Assembly (NCBI GenBank): GCA_964446945.1
Contig: CAYUQO010000002.1
Coordinates: 1 to 64,000, forward strand
DNA: 64,000 nt
Reading direction: 5' to 3'
DNA from: CAIYRG01 sp964446945
GTDB lineage: Bacteria > Pseudomonadota > Alphaproteobacteria > Micropepsales > Micropepsaceae
In this document: positions 42,395 through 50,480 of the stretch, piece after piece
Layout of the letters: every line of letters starts with the position of its first letter
Position numbering within the stretch: position 1 is the stretch's first letter
Notes under the pieces: model-generated
Databases searched by the model: none
What the model was told of the DNA's origin: nothing
What the model saw: only the letters and a program-made list of their open reading frames with translations
Program-made: the position numbers and the translations under genes

Positions 42395-44056
42395 TCATTG
42401 CGGCATCAGTGCGAATGTCCACATCGATCCGCCGGTCGGCATGATTTTTCCCGCGTATCTGGGCGCAAGCGCGCCGCCCAATCCGGATGCGATGCTGACA
42501 TATTGCCGGCCCTTATGCATGTAGGTAATCGCGGTCGAATTGACGCTCGATCCGGTCTGGAACTGCCACAGCTGCTTTCCGGTCTTTTCGTCGAGGGCGA
42601 CGACTTCGCCCGTCAGCTTGCCGCTGAATACGAGGCCGCCCCCGGTGGCGAGCATGCCCGCCGAGCCAGGCAGGTCGACCAGCGGCTGTTCCCATTTCTT
42701 CTCGCCGGTGAGCGGATCGATGGCCACGAAATGACCCAGCACGTCGCCCGGTTTGCTTTCCGGCTGGCGAGCGGTGACGCCGGTGGAAGTTTCGCCGATT
42801 TCCTCTTCCTTGGCGTTGGGATCGATCTTCTGGATTCGCGGCACATCCCATGAGCTGGCGTAAATCAACCCGGTATTGGGATCGAAGGCCGCCGGCACCG
42901 CATTCGAACCGCGCGACGGCAAGATTTCGACTTCCTGTCCGGCGGCAAAGCGCTTGTAGACATCGGTCAGGATCGGCCGTCCGGTTTTCATGTCGATGCC
43001 CGACGCCCAGTTCACTCTGGTATAGGGATGGGCGGCGATCAGCTTGCAGTTGGTGCGATCCAGCACATAGAGGAAGCCGTTCTTGTTGGTCTGGATCATG
43101 ACCTTGCGGAGCTGCCCGTTCACGGGGATATCGGCCAGCACCTGCTCGTCGGTGGCATCGACGTCATACACGTCATTCGGCGTGTACTGATAATAACAGA
43201 CCAGCTCGCCGGTTTTCGGCCGGATGGCGAGCACGCTGTTGGTGTAGAGGCTATCCATGCCCTGACGCAGACGCGGATCATAGGGTTCGGCATTGCCGAC
43301 GCCCCAGTAAACCAGATCGAGCTGCGGATCATAGGAGCCGGACCGCCAGGTCGGCGCCCCGCCCTGCTGCCAGGCATTGGTGCCTTTCGGCCAGGTTTCG
43401 GAGCCGGGCTCACCAGGCGCGGGAATCGTGTAGCGCGTCCAGAGCTTTTTGCCGGTATCGGGATCCCAGCCGATGAGGAATCCACGCGTCGTCGATTCGC
43501 CGCCGGCAACACCGGAAATCAGCACGCCATTGGCCACGATCGGACCGCCGGTCGAGTAGAAGCCGTCTTTCATATCGGCATATTTCTGGTTCCAGACTTC
43601 CTTGCCGGTTTTCATGTCGAGCGCGACGACGTGGTTGTCGATCGTCACGCGAAAGACTTTGCCGTGATAGATCGTGGCCGCCCCGCGGTTGATAATCGAC
43701 CGCTTCAGCGGCTTTTCGAATTGGACCGGCGTGCGCCAGATCTGCCGGCCGGTATCGATATCGATCGCGAAGGTCCATTTGCCGTTCACGACATACATCA
43801 CGCCGTTATAGACGGTCGGCTGCGCCAGCTCGCCCTGATCATTCATCAGGCTGCTGCTCCAGACCGGCACGAGGCGCTGGATGTTGGATGTGTTGATCTG
43901 GTTCAGCGCGCTATAGCTTTTGCGGTCAAAGCCCATGCTTTGCATGGGGACGTTTTCCGGATTTTTTCCCGCGTTGACCAAATCCTGGTCGGTCTGCGCA
44001 ATGGCGGGGACGGCGCACAGCGCGAGCAGGCTTACGCATAGCGGAAAGAATTTCAT
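42395..44056 (-). CDS. PQQ-dependent dehydrogenase, lanthanide-type active site
   Basis: A 553-residue eight-bladed quinoprotein with a signal peptide (FPLCVSLLALCAVPAIA). It oxidises an alcohol or aldehyde in the periplasm. Metal/PQQ ligands: E187 (GVAGGESTTRGF), N255 (WGVGNAEPY) and the catalytic D298 (TPNDVYDVD). D300, two residues on, is the extra Asp seen in lanthanide-dependent enzymes (XoxF, ExaF/PedH types). The adjacent-Cys disulphide of methanol dehydrogenases is absent, and no cytochrome domain is fused. GGGAGGAC precedes ATG 44056. The downstream neighbour is the Tat amidohydrolase. Confidence 0.85.
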   Translation of the reverse strand: MKFFPLCVSLLALCAVPAIAQTDQDLVNAGKNPENVPMQSMGFDRKSYSALNQINTSNIQRLVPVWSSSLMNDQGELAQPTVYNGVMYVVNGKWTFAIDIDTGRQIWRTPVQFEKPLKRSIINRGAATIYHGKVFRVTIDNHVVALDMKTGKEVWNQKYADMKDGFYSTGGPIVANGVLISGVAGGESTTRGFLIGWDPDTGKKLWTRYTIPAPGEPGSETWPKGTNAWQQGGAPTWRSGSYDPQLDLVYWGVGNAEPYDPRLRQGMDSLYTNSVLAIRPKTGELVCYYQYTPNDVYDVDATDEQVLADIPVNGQLRKVMIQTNKNGFLYVLDRTNCKLIAAHPYTRVNWASGIDMKTGRPILTDVYKRFAAGQEVEILPSRGSNAVPAAFDPNTGLIYASSWDVPRIQKIDPNAKEEEIGETSTGVTARQPESKPGDVLGHFVAIDPLTGEKKWEQPLVDLPGSAGMLATGGGLVFSGKLTGEVVALDEKTGKQLWQFQTGSSVNSTAITYMHKGRQYVSIASGLGGALAPRYAGKIMPTGGSMWTFALMPQ

Positions 44057-44170
44057 CGTGTCCTCCCAGTTCTGGCGCCCAATCATAGCGCCTTGCGGGC
44101 ACCCGCAGAAGTTCCAGAATTCGCCAGGGTTGTGTTATGATCGATGAGGCAGAAACAGGGAGGGATTGCC

Positions 44171-44671
44171 ATGCGCGGATTGGCGCTTTTTGTTGCGGGT
44201 CTGCTGGTGGGCGGCGTCGCGGTTCACACGGCGATTGCGGATGACGAACATTCCAGCCCAAACACCGGAATTGTCGGCCTGAATCACGTCGCAATCGCCG
44301 TGCCGGATGTCGAGAAGGCGGTCGATTACTATACCAAAGTGATGGGCTTTCCCGAGGCGTTCCGGGTCAAGGACAAGGAAGGCAAGATTCAGCTGGTTTA
44401 TGTGCAGATCAGCAAAGGCACATTTATCGAGATTTTGCCCGCGAGCGTGCAGCGTCCACCGGGGCTGAACCATTTCGGCCTTTACGTCGACAACATGCAG
44501 CAGGCGACAGCGATGTTCAAAGCGCGCGGCGCCAATGTTGGTGCGATCAACACCGGCAGTCCGACGAAAGCGATCCTGAACAATGTTCTCGACGTCTATG
44601 CCAACCGTATTGAACTCGCCGAACTGCCGGCGAATTCAATGCACCATCAGGCGATGGATAGGTGGCATTGA
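44171..44671 (+). CDS. Exported single-domain VOC protein
   Basis: 166 residues. An N-terminal signal/anchor (LALFVAGLLVGGVAVHTAIA) is followed by one VOC domain: IVGLNHVAIAVPDVEKAVDYYTKVMGF, then VQISKGTFIEILPAS, LNHFGLYVDNMQQATAMFKARGANV and NRIELAELP. Metal ligands would be the His and Glu at those motif positions. GGAGGGATT precedes ATG 44171. It is divergent from the PQQ dehydrogenase (114-base gap), hinting at shared regulation. Reaction unknown. Confidence 0.75.
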   Translation: MRGLALFVAGLLVGGVAVHTAIADDEHSSPNTGIVGLNHVAIAVPDVEKAVDYYTKVMGFPEAFRVKDKEGKIQLVYVQISKGTFIEILPASVQRPPGLNHFGLYVDNMQQATAMFKARGANVGAINTGSPTKAILNNVLDVYANRIELAELPANSMHHQAMDRWH

Positions 44672-44689
44672 GAGGTTAGGCGTCGTGCC

Positions 44690-44838
44690 TGGCGAGCGCG
44701 CCCCGACCAGTGCGGCACAGCCGCACTGGCGAATCAAAAAGTCTCGCGCGCAAGCGCGGGTTCGCCAAAAGGATTTCTTCGCGCCGCGGACGCGGCGCGG
44801 ATGGGTCCCTTCCCGCCGCTGCGCGGCGCCGGGGATGA
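44690..44838. repeat. Palindromic mosaic, GCGCCCCGACCAG type
   Basis: Contains CCAGTGCGGCACAGCCGCACTGG then AATCAAAAAGT, a module also found at 54466-54507, followed by GCGCGCAAGCGC, CGCCGCGGACGCGGCGCGG and GCCGCTGCGCGGCGCCGGGGATGACA. It is directly upstream of the 44865 gene. Confidence 0.7.
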
Positions 44839-44864
44839 CATTGGTATGAAGTGGGAGGAATTGG

Positions 44865-45701
44865 ATGAAGTCGGTCAGTGCATGCTTGCTTTCATCCGTT
44901 GCGTTCATGGTTGTCGTTTCCGCACCGGCGCTGCCGCAGGAATCATCGGCACCGCCGAATTTCGGTCCGGACAGCATGACTGGGTGGGTCGGCTTCAACG
45001 GCGCCGGACCGTTCTTTGAAGCCGCGCCGGGCCACACACCGGCGCCGGTGGTGAGCGATCCGGCCCATCCATTTGTTCCCAATGGGACCGACAACCAGCC
45101 GAGCTTCCGGATCGCCGATCTGACCAATCCCAATCTGAAGCCTGAAGTGAAGGCGCGGATGAAGAAGGACATCGACGAAGTGCTGGCGGGCAAAATCGCG
45201 TTTACGCCGGGCTCCAGCTGTCTGCCGTCCGGCGTGCCGATGTTTATGAGCGAAGGGGGGCCCAATCCGATCCGGTTCATTCAGACGCCAAAGGTGGTGT
45301 GGATCATCCGCGACAGCGACTCGCAGGCCCGGCGGGTTTACATGAATGTGCCGCACTCGAAGAACCCGAAACCGTCTTACTACGGAGAATCGGTCGGACA
45401 TTATGAAGGCGATACGCTGGTGGTGGATACAATCGGCCTGAACGACAAGACAATTGCCGATGTCTACCGCACGCCGCACAGCGAAAAGCTGCATGTGATC
45501 GAGCGCTGGCACATGACCGACGGCGGCAAGGGCATGGAAGTGGTGTTCTCGGCCGAGGATCCCGACAGCTGGTATCAGCCGTGGTGGGGCAGGCGACAGT
45601 ACCGCCGGGTCGATGCGGATCACTTGGAGATCGCCTGCGCCGAGAACAATCGCAATCTGCTCGACTATCATATCCCGGAGGCAAAGGCGGCGGACTTTTA
45701 G
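44865..45701 (+). CDS. Exported SVGHYEGD-family protein, paralogue 4
   Basis: 278 residues, signal peptide (ACLLSSVAFMVVVSAPALP). Full signature: SCLPSGVP, KPSYYGESVGHYEGDTLVVDT, TPHSEKLHVIERW, EDPDSWYQPWW, ACAENN and a C-terminal KAADF. The N-terminal part (PPNFGPDSMTGWVGFNG...VSDPAHPFVPNG...IADLTNPNLKP) matches paralogues 6 and 7, so these three are closest relatives. GGGAGGAA precedes ATG 44865. Function unknown. Confidence 0.7.
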   Translation: MKSVSACLLSSVAFMVVVSAPALPQESSAPPNFGPDSMTGWVGFNGAGPFFEAAPGHTPAPVVSDPAHPFVPNGTDNQPSFRIADLTNPNLKPEVKARMKKDIDEVLAGKIAFTPGSSCLPSGVPMFMSEGGPNPIRFIQTPKVVWIIRDSDSQARRVYMNVPHSKNPKPSYYGESVGHYEGDTLVVDTIGLNDKTIADVYRTPHSEKLHVIERWHMTDGGKGMEVVFSAEDPDSWYQPWWGRRQYRRVDADHLEIACAENNRNLLDYHIPEAKAADF

Positions 45702-45721
45702 TAGCGTCGCAAAGATTCAAT

Positions 45722-45756
45722 TTCACCTTCCCCCTTGTGGGGGAAGGTGAACGCGA
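45722..45756. terminator. Hairpin terminator between convergent genes
   Basis: A 13-bp perfect stem (TTCACCTTCCCCC with GGGGGAAGGTGAA) around the loop TTGT; 6 bases later comes ATTTTT for the plus strand. It stands between the ends of paralogues 4 and 5. Confidence 0.65.
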
Positions 45757-45795
45757 TTTTTCCACCTCACGATACGGTCCGCCGATTCACGCCGC

Positions 45796-46674
45796 TCAAA
45801 AATCGGGTTTCGTGGACTGCGGGACTTTGGAATCAGCGTTGTTGTAATATTCGTGCTGGTTCTCGGCGCAGACCGCCTCGGTGAATGGTTCGCGTCCCGG
45901 ACGATAGGTAACCGTCGCCGACCACGGCGTGGTGAACACACCCGGGTCATCCACGGTGAACATGACCTGCAGGAATTTGCCGCGGTATTTCGGATCGAGA
46001 TCGCCCGGTATGCGCTTGTTTTCTTTTGCGTCGCGCCGCAATCCGTCCTGCGCCTCTTCATAACTGATCAGGCGGTACCGCTCGACCACATGCAATGCGC
46101 TTGTGTAGGGCGTGCCGTAGAGATCGATCATCGCGTAAGGACGATCTGTTTTGGTGGCGATTGTATCGATGACCAGCGTATCGCCTTCGTAATGTCCGAC
46201 GGAATCGCCATACCAGGATGGTCTGACATTCGCGGGATGCGATTGATTCAGCCGCACCCGGCGGACATCCGGTCCTTCATCATACATGAAGGTGATCTGG
46301 TCCGGTTCCTGCAGCATCTCCATGCCAAAAGTCTTGAAGATATACGGCACGGGTTCGGGCCAGCATTGATTGGCCGGGCTGGGGTAAGTGATACCCGCCT
46401 TCGACATTTCACCAAATTTCTTCACGGTTTCCGCGGCGGCCGGCTGCAGGATCGGATTCCTGTAATCACCGACAAGCTCATCGTAATTGCTGACACCGTC
46501 TTCGCGCGAGAGATTTGTCACGGCGGTCGGGCCCGAGGCCAGCGGTTCGAATCCGGGCAGCGACTGATGGCGCCAATTCCCGGTGAAATTGGGAATGTCC
46601 GCGGCACGTGATGGGGCGGCAGAGAGCGCAGCAACTGCTGCGCAAATGAAGATGCTGATATTGTGGCGGGTCAT
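45796..46674 (-). CDS. Exported SVGHYEGD-family protein, paralogue 5
   Basis: 292 residues, signal peptide (SIFICAAVAALSAAPSRA). Signature: QCWPEPVP, RPSWYGDSVGHYEGDTLVIDT, TPYTSALHVVERY, VDDPGVFTTPW, VCAENQ and C-terminal KPDF. It has an inserted charged loop (EAQDGLRRDAKENKRIPGDLD) before the last third and closest similarity to paralogue 2 (RLNQ.HPANV.PSWYGDSVGH). GGAGAAC precedes ATG 46674. Convergent with paralogue 4. Confidence 0.7.
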   Translation of the reverse strand: MTRHNISIFICAAVAALSAAPSRAADIPNFTGNWRHQSLPGFEPLASGPTAVTNLSREDGVSNYDELVGDYRNPILQPAAAETVKKFGEMSKAGITYPSPANQCWPEPVPYIFKTFGMEMLQEPDQITFMYDEGPDVRRVRLNQSHPANVRPSWYGDSVGHYEGDTLVIDTIATKTDRPYAMIDLYGTPYTSALHVVERYRLISYEEAQDGLRRDAKENKRIPGDLDPKYRGKFLQVMFTVDDPGVFTTPWSATVTYRPGREPFTEAVCAENQHEYYNNADSKVPQSTKPDF

Positions 46675-46872
46675 GGCCGTTCTCCGGCGCTGGAGCTGGC
46701 CCGACTTTACCACCAGTGTCCCGATTCTGAAATTCGCTTGATCCCTATATCGGCACGAGGGCGAATTTTAGAATCGATCCGCCTTCGTCAAGACTTCGGC
46801 GGACCAAGTGTCCCGTTGCTCGCCCGCCGAAGCTATCAGCGTAGGCGGGAAGGACACTGGCAATATTGATGC

Positions 46873-46948
46873 TGGTGTCGTTTCGGTTTCGATGTTCGCA
46901 AAGCGCGGTCGATATCGAAATCATGCGAACTTCGAAACCACGACACCA
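46873..46948. repeat. Palindromic intergenic repeat, copy 2
   Basis: TGGTGTCGTTTCGGTTTCGA on the left pairs with TTCGAAACCACGACACCA on the right; the centre (AAGCGCGGTCGATATCGAAATCA) is nearly the same as at 28-50. 76 bp in total. It sits downstream of the coiled-coil gene 46992-49388 and upstream of paralogue 5. The rest of 46675-46991 shows no gene. Confidence 0.85.
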
Positions 46949-46991
46949 GTTGAGCATTCGCCACAGATGCGGGCATCCGGGCGCGCAGGTT

Positions 46992-49388
46992 TTAAGGGGC
47001 GTCGGCTTCCTTCAGGAAGGAGGTGAAAATCCAGCCCTCCTTCGGCCCGGATGAATTGGCGGCAGATTTGACCTGAATCCGTGTCCAGCTTCCCTTCCGT
47101 TCCAGCAGTGCCACTTGCGTGCCGCGCGACAAACTCAGCATCACGGCCGCGTCCCCGGATGGGGCGGAGCGCACATTCGCACCACGGACCAGGACGGCCA
47201 GTTGCTCCGCGGGCTGCGGTGCGGGCGCTTGTACGGGGGCGGGCGCAGGAGCAGCCGCAGAAATTTGAACCGGGGGCTGAGGCCGCCAAAGAGCTTCCAA
47301 ATCGGGATAGAAGTACGCTGCGCAGGCAGCAGCACCTGCGACGAGGGCGACGGTGATCCCAAAGGCCCGCTTGCTGCCATCACGCTTTCGATTCTTTTCA
47401 TTTTCGGCCGCTTCGGCCGCTTCGGCCGCGCGGCGGACCCGGTCCGGTATAAGAACAATGTCGTCCGGGTCGGCTGCGGCCGCGGTCAGTGCCCGGTGCA
47501 ATTCCACGTTGCGCGCGTCGAGCGCGGCTTTGACAGACGTATAATCCGCGCGCAACTGGCGCAGCTCGAGCTCAGTGGCCGTTTCCCGCATTGCTCCGGC
47601 GCTGGCCTGCGCCTCGGCAACAGCTTTTGCGGCTTGCGCCTCCCACTGTTCTCTCGCCTGATTCATGCGGGCGATTTCGTCGAGCTTCCATTTTTTTTCT
47701 GCTTCGACGATTGCTTCAGAGGCCTCTTGCTGCAGGCGACTCCGTTCCTCCAGGAAGCCGGCGCGCGCCCGCGCGAGCTCGGCTTCGAGTGCTGAAATTT
47801 TCGCGCGCAGGAGATGGATATCGGATGAATTGTACTCGGTGCGTATCGCTTCGGTTTCTGCACGCGCATCGGCCAGTGCCTTCTCGCTTTGCACCTGCCA
47901 CTCGGCTTTGGCGACGGCCACCCGCGCGGCCTCAGCGGCCCGCCAGGCGCTTTCCGCACCGGACAGCGCGGCCTCTTTCTCGCGCTGCCAATCACTTTGC
48001 GCCTGCGCGAACGCCGAACGCAATCCGGTCAGTTCACCGTCGCGTTCGGCGAGGCTCATCCTGGCAGCCGACAATTCCCCGTTGAGGCGTTCCGACTCGC
48101 GCTGAATACGTTCATTCAGCAGTTTCTCGGCGCTGGATAACGCCTCGGCAACGGCTTTCCCGGTCTGCTCCCGCCATTGTGCCTCGGCCTCGGCACGGCT
48201 GGCTATTTCGCCGGCTTTCCACTTCGCCTCGGCCTGCTGCACAGCCAATTCCAGTGTCCGCTGCGCATCGGAACGCGACTGCTGGAGTTCCCCCTGTGCC
48301 GCGGCCAGCTCGATCTCGCGCTTTGCGAGGATGCCGCGCGCCTCCGCCATTTCGCCGTTCAGCCGCTGAACGTCCCCCTGTGCCGCGGCCAGTTCGATCT
48401 CGCGCTTTGCGAGGATGCCACGCACCGCCGCCATCTCGCTGTTCAGCCGCTCAACTTCATCATTTTCCGCGCGCTGATTCGCTGCACCTTGGACGCGCGC
48501 TTCGGCCGCAGCAGAATCGAATTTGCTTTGCCAGAGCCGTTCGGCTTCGGCCCGTGCCTCGGCAACAGCGGCTTTCAGTTTTTCCTGCCATTGCAGTTCG
48601 GCTGCCGAATAGCGCGCGATCTCGGCGCTTCTCCACTGCCGTTCCGCATCCCGCAGTGCCGTTTCCAGATCCTGCTGCTGCGTGCCGCGGGCGGCTTCGG
48701 CCCGCGCCGCCGCAACGGCTGTGGCGGTCTCCTCCTGCCATTGCACCCGCGCGCGGGCCAGGCGCAAGGCTTCTTCCGCTTGCCAGATCTTCTCCGCGTC
48801 GCTCACCGCGGCTGCGGTTTCAGGTTGCCGTAGCGCAACAGTTTCTGCGAGCCGCGCCTGCGTCCGGTCTTCTGTTTTGACCGGCGCCGGCCCGGAGCCC
48901 GGATCGTTCGCAGCAGCAGCTTCTGGCAAAGGCGCCGCATGTTCCTGCGCCAGAATCTTTTCCGCAGCAGCAACTTCGCGCTTCGGTTTCGGATGAGATT
49001 CCGCCGCGGTGGAGGAATCTCCCGCCTTTGCCGCCGGGACGCGAAGATCGTGGACCGCAATCGTTTGCCCGCTCGGCATGGCAATGACACGGAGGGAAAA
49101 CTCCGGCGACTCCTCCGCCCCCTCGGGCGCGACGTAGCCGGCTTTCTCGACTTCACGCTCGTTCAGGGTCCAGGTTCTGTCGCTGTTGATGCGTCCATGG
49201 GTCAACCGGGCCCCGCGGGGCAGCCGCTCGATCCGGAACAGGAGATCGCCATGGTCATCGCGATAGGGCGCGATGATGGTGGCCAGCCGAAGCGGGATTG
49301 GAGGGCCGGACGCTGCGCTTGCGGAAGCGGCCCCAGAGGCGCGACCTGTCGCGGCAGTTCTCGGCGTCGGGACCCGGGCGAATTTCAA
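46992..49388 (-). CDS. Large coiled-coil protein with membrane helix and SH3b domain
   Basis: 798 residues from TTG 49388 (AGGGGAG upstream; no ATG in frame for over 100 residues). The N-terminal 110 residues form a beta-rich module (PIPLRLATIIAPYRDDHGDLLFRIERLPRGARLTHGR). Residues ~130-630 are a very long Ala/Glu/Arg coiled coil with many EAEAQW-type units, including a 28-residue tandem duplication. A membrane helix (about 677-697, GITVALVAGAAACAAYFY), a Pro/Ala linker and a C-terminal SH3b domain (about 730-795, VLVRGANVRSAPSGDAAVML...GWIFTSFL) follow. It probably tethers the cytoplasmic coil to the wall through SH3b. Role unknown. Confidence 0.75.
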   Translation of the reverse strand: MKFARVPTPRTAATGRASGAASASAASGPPIPLRLATIIAPYRDDHGDLLFRIERLPRGARLTHGRINSDRTWTLNEREVEKAGYVAPEGAEESPEFSLRVIAMPSGQTIAVHDLRVPAAKAGDSSTAAESHPKPKREVAAAEKILAQEHAAPLPEAAAANDPGSGPAPVKTEDRTQARLAETVALRQPETAAAVSDAEKIWQAEEALRLARARVQWQEETATAVAAARAEAARGTQQQDLETALRDAERQWRSAEIARYSAAELQWQEKLKAAVAEARAEAERLWQSKFDSAAAEARVQGAANQRAENDEVERLNSEMAAVRGILAKREIELAAAQGDVQRLNGEMAEARGILAKREIELAAAQGELQQSRSDAQRTLELAVQQAEAKWKAGEIASRAEAEAQWREQTGKAVAEALSSAEKLLNERIQRESERLNGELSAARMSLAERDGELTGLRSAFAQAQSDWQREKEAALSGAESAWRAAEAARVAVAKAEWQVQSEKALADARAETEAIRTEYNSSDIHLLRAKISALEAELARARAGFLEERSRLQQEASEAIVEAEKKWKLDEIARMNQAREQWEAQAAKAVAEAQASAGAMRETATELELRQLRADYTSVKAALDARNVELHRALTAAAADPDDIVLIPDRVRRAAEAAEAAENEKNRKRDGSKRAFGITVALVAGAAACAAYFYPDLEALWRPQPPVQISAAAPAPAPVQAPAPQPAEQLAVLVRGANVRSAPSGDAAVMLSLSRGTQVALLERKGSWTRIQVKSAANSSGPKEGWIFTSFLKEADAP
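48291..48458. repeat. 84-bp tandem duplication inside the coiled-coil gene
   Basis: CCCCTGTGCCGCGGCCAG recurs exactly 84 bases later, and the whole unit (ending GTTCAGCCGCT) is repeated with few changes, encoding two copies of a 28-residue unit with ILAKREIELAAAQG. The length is a multiple of three and of the heptad (4 x 7), so the coil stays in register. Confidence 0.8.
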
Positions 49389-49659
49389 AGTAAGGAACTC
49401 CCCTCAACTCTCAACAGGTAAATTCCCGACTCTGGGCCAACGCTGGTTTGTGGCGAGCCGGGCACGAAATTTCTCCGCTGTTTTCGTGCGCGCAAATTTA
49501 CTTCGTGATGGTCGCCAATCGATTAACGCAAAAGGACGAATTCCCCGGATCGGATCAGACTCATTCACCGTTGCGCGCCGCAGCGCCGGCAACGGCGCGT
49601 CCGGCGGCGCACCATCTGTGGTTGCGGCCGGGAAAGTGTTAGGATGCGGTTAGTAATTT

Positions 49660-49681
49660 GCGCAAATCTGCGCGTTTTTTT
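49660..49681 (+). terminator. Short hairpin with T-run in the cytochrome leader (possible attenuator)
   Basis: GCGCA-AATC-TGCGC followed by G and seven T, ending 16 bases before the cytochrome ATG. The stem is only 5 bp, so efficiency is doubtful. Its position would attenuate the cytochrome-PQQ dehydrogenase operon. The remaining divergent gap 49389-49659 shows no gene or clear promoter. Confidence 0.35.
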
Positions 49682-49697
49682 CGGGTGGATTAAACCC

Positions 49698-50480
49698 ATG
49701 AAGAATCTTGTCTCTTCGACCATAACGGCCGCGGTGTTGTCGCTCGTCACGAGCTTGGCGGCGGCGCAGACCTTTACCCCGCCGGGTGACGGCAAGAGAC
49801 TTTTCGACGGTCTCTGCCAGGACTGCCACGGCGCCAATGGCGTCGGCGATGAAGCACCGGCGCTCAACCACGCCTTTGCGGGAGACGATGCGGCTCTGCG
49901 CAAAATCATCCGCGATGGCATCCCGGAGCGCGGCATGCCGCGCGTGCGGCGCATGACCGAAGGCGAAGTCGAAGTGCTGGCCGCCTATGTCCGGTCGCTT
50001 GGCGGCGGCCGCCCCGCCACAGTTGCAGGCAACAGCGACAAAGGCCACGCGCTGTATCAGCGGCTCGATTGCGCCTCGTGCCACGTGATCGATGGCGCCG
50101 GTGGGACATTCGGTCCCGACTTGAGCAAAGTCGGCCAGCGCCGGTCGCCCGCGTGGCTGCGTCAGGCGCTCACCGAACCCGGCAAACTGGGATTAAAGGG
50201 TGTGCAGGGCATTCTGCAGAATGGGTTCACCGAATATCTGCCGGTGAGTGTGGTCGAAAAGAATGGCAGTGAAGTCCGCGGCTTCCGCGTCAACGAAGAT
50301 TCATTCACCATCCAGCTGCGTGACGCACAAGGGAAGCTGTATTCGTTCCGCAAGGCGGATGTGACCAATATCGACAAGCAGGCGGGCCGCAGCATGATGC
50401 CGTCCTATAAGGACCGGCTTTCCGCGGGGGACACCGACGATCTGGTTGCCTATCTCTACAGCCTCGGGAGGGCGAAATGA
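49698..50480 (+). CDS. Exported diheme cytochrome c
   Basis: 260 residues with a signal peptide (SSTITAAVLSLVTSLAAAQ). Heme sites are CQDCH (40-44) and CASCH (125-129); Met ligands are likely in GMPRVRRM and SMMPSYKD. The second half ends with a PVSVVEKNGSEVRGFRVNEDSFTIQLRDAQGKLYSF segment, as in cytochromes attached to quinoprotein systems. The stop overlaps the ATG of the PQQ dehydrogenase (ATGA), so it is almost certainly that enzyme's electron acceptor in the periplasm. Confidence 0.88.
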   Translation: MKNLVSSTITAAVLSLVTSLAAAQTFTPPGDGKRLFDGLCQDCHGANGVGDEAPALNHAFAGDDAALRKIIRDGIPERGMPRVRRMTEGEVEVLAAYVRSLGGGRPATVAGNSDKGHALYQRLDCASCHVIDGAGGTFGPDLSKVGQRRSPAWLRQALTEPGKLGLKGVQGILQNGFTEYLPVSVVEKNGSEVRGFRVNEDSFTIQLRDAQGKLYSFRKADVTNIDKQAGRSMMPSYKDRLSAGDTDDLVAYLYSLGRAK

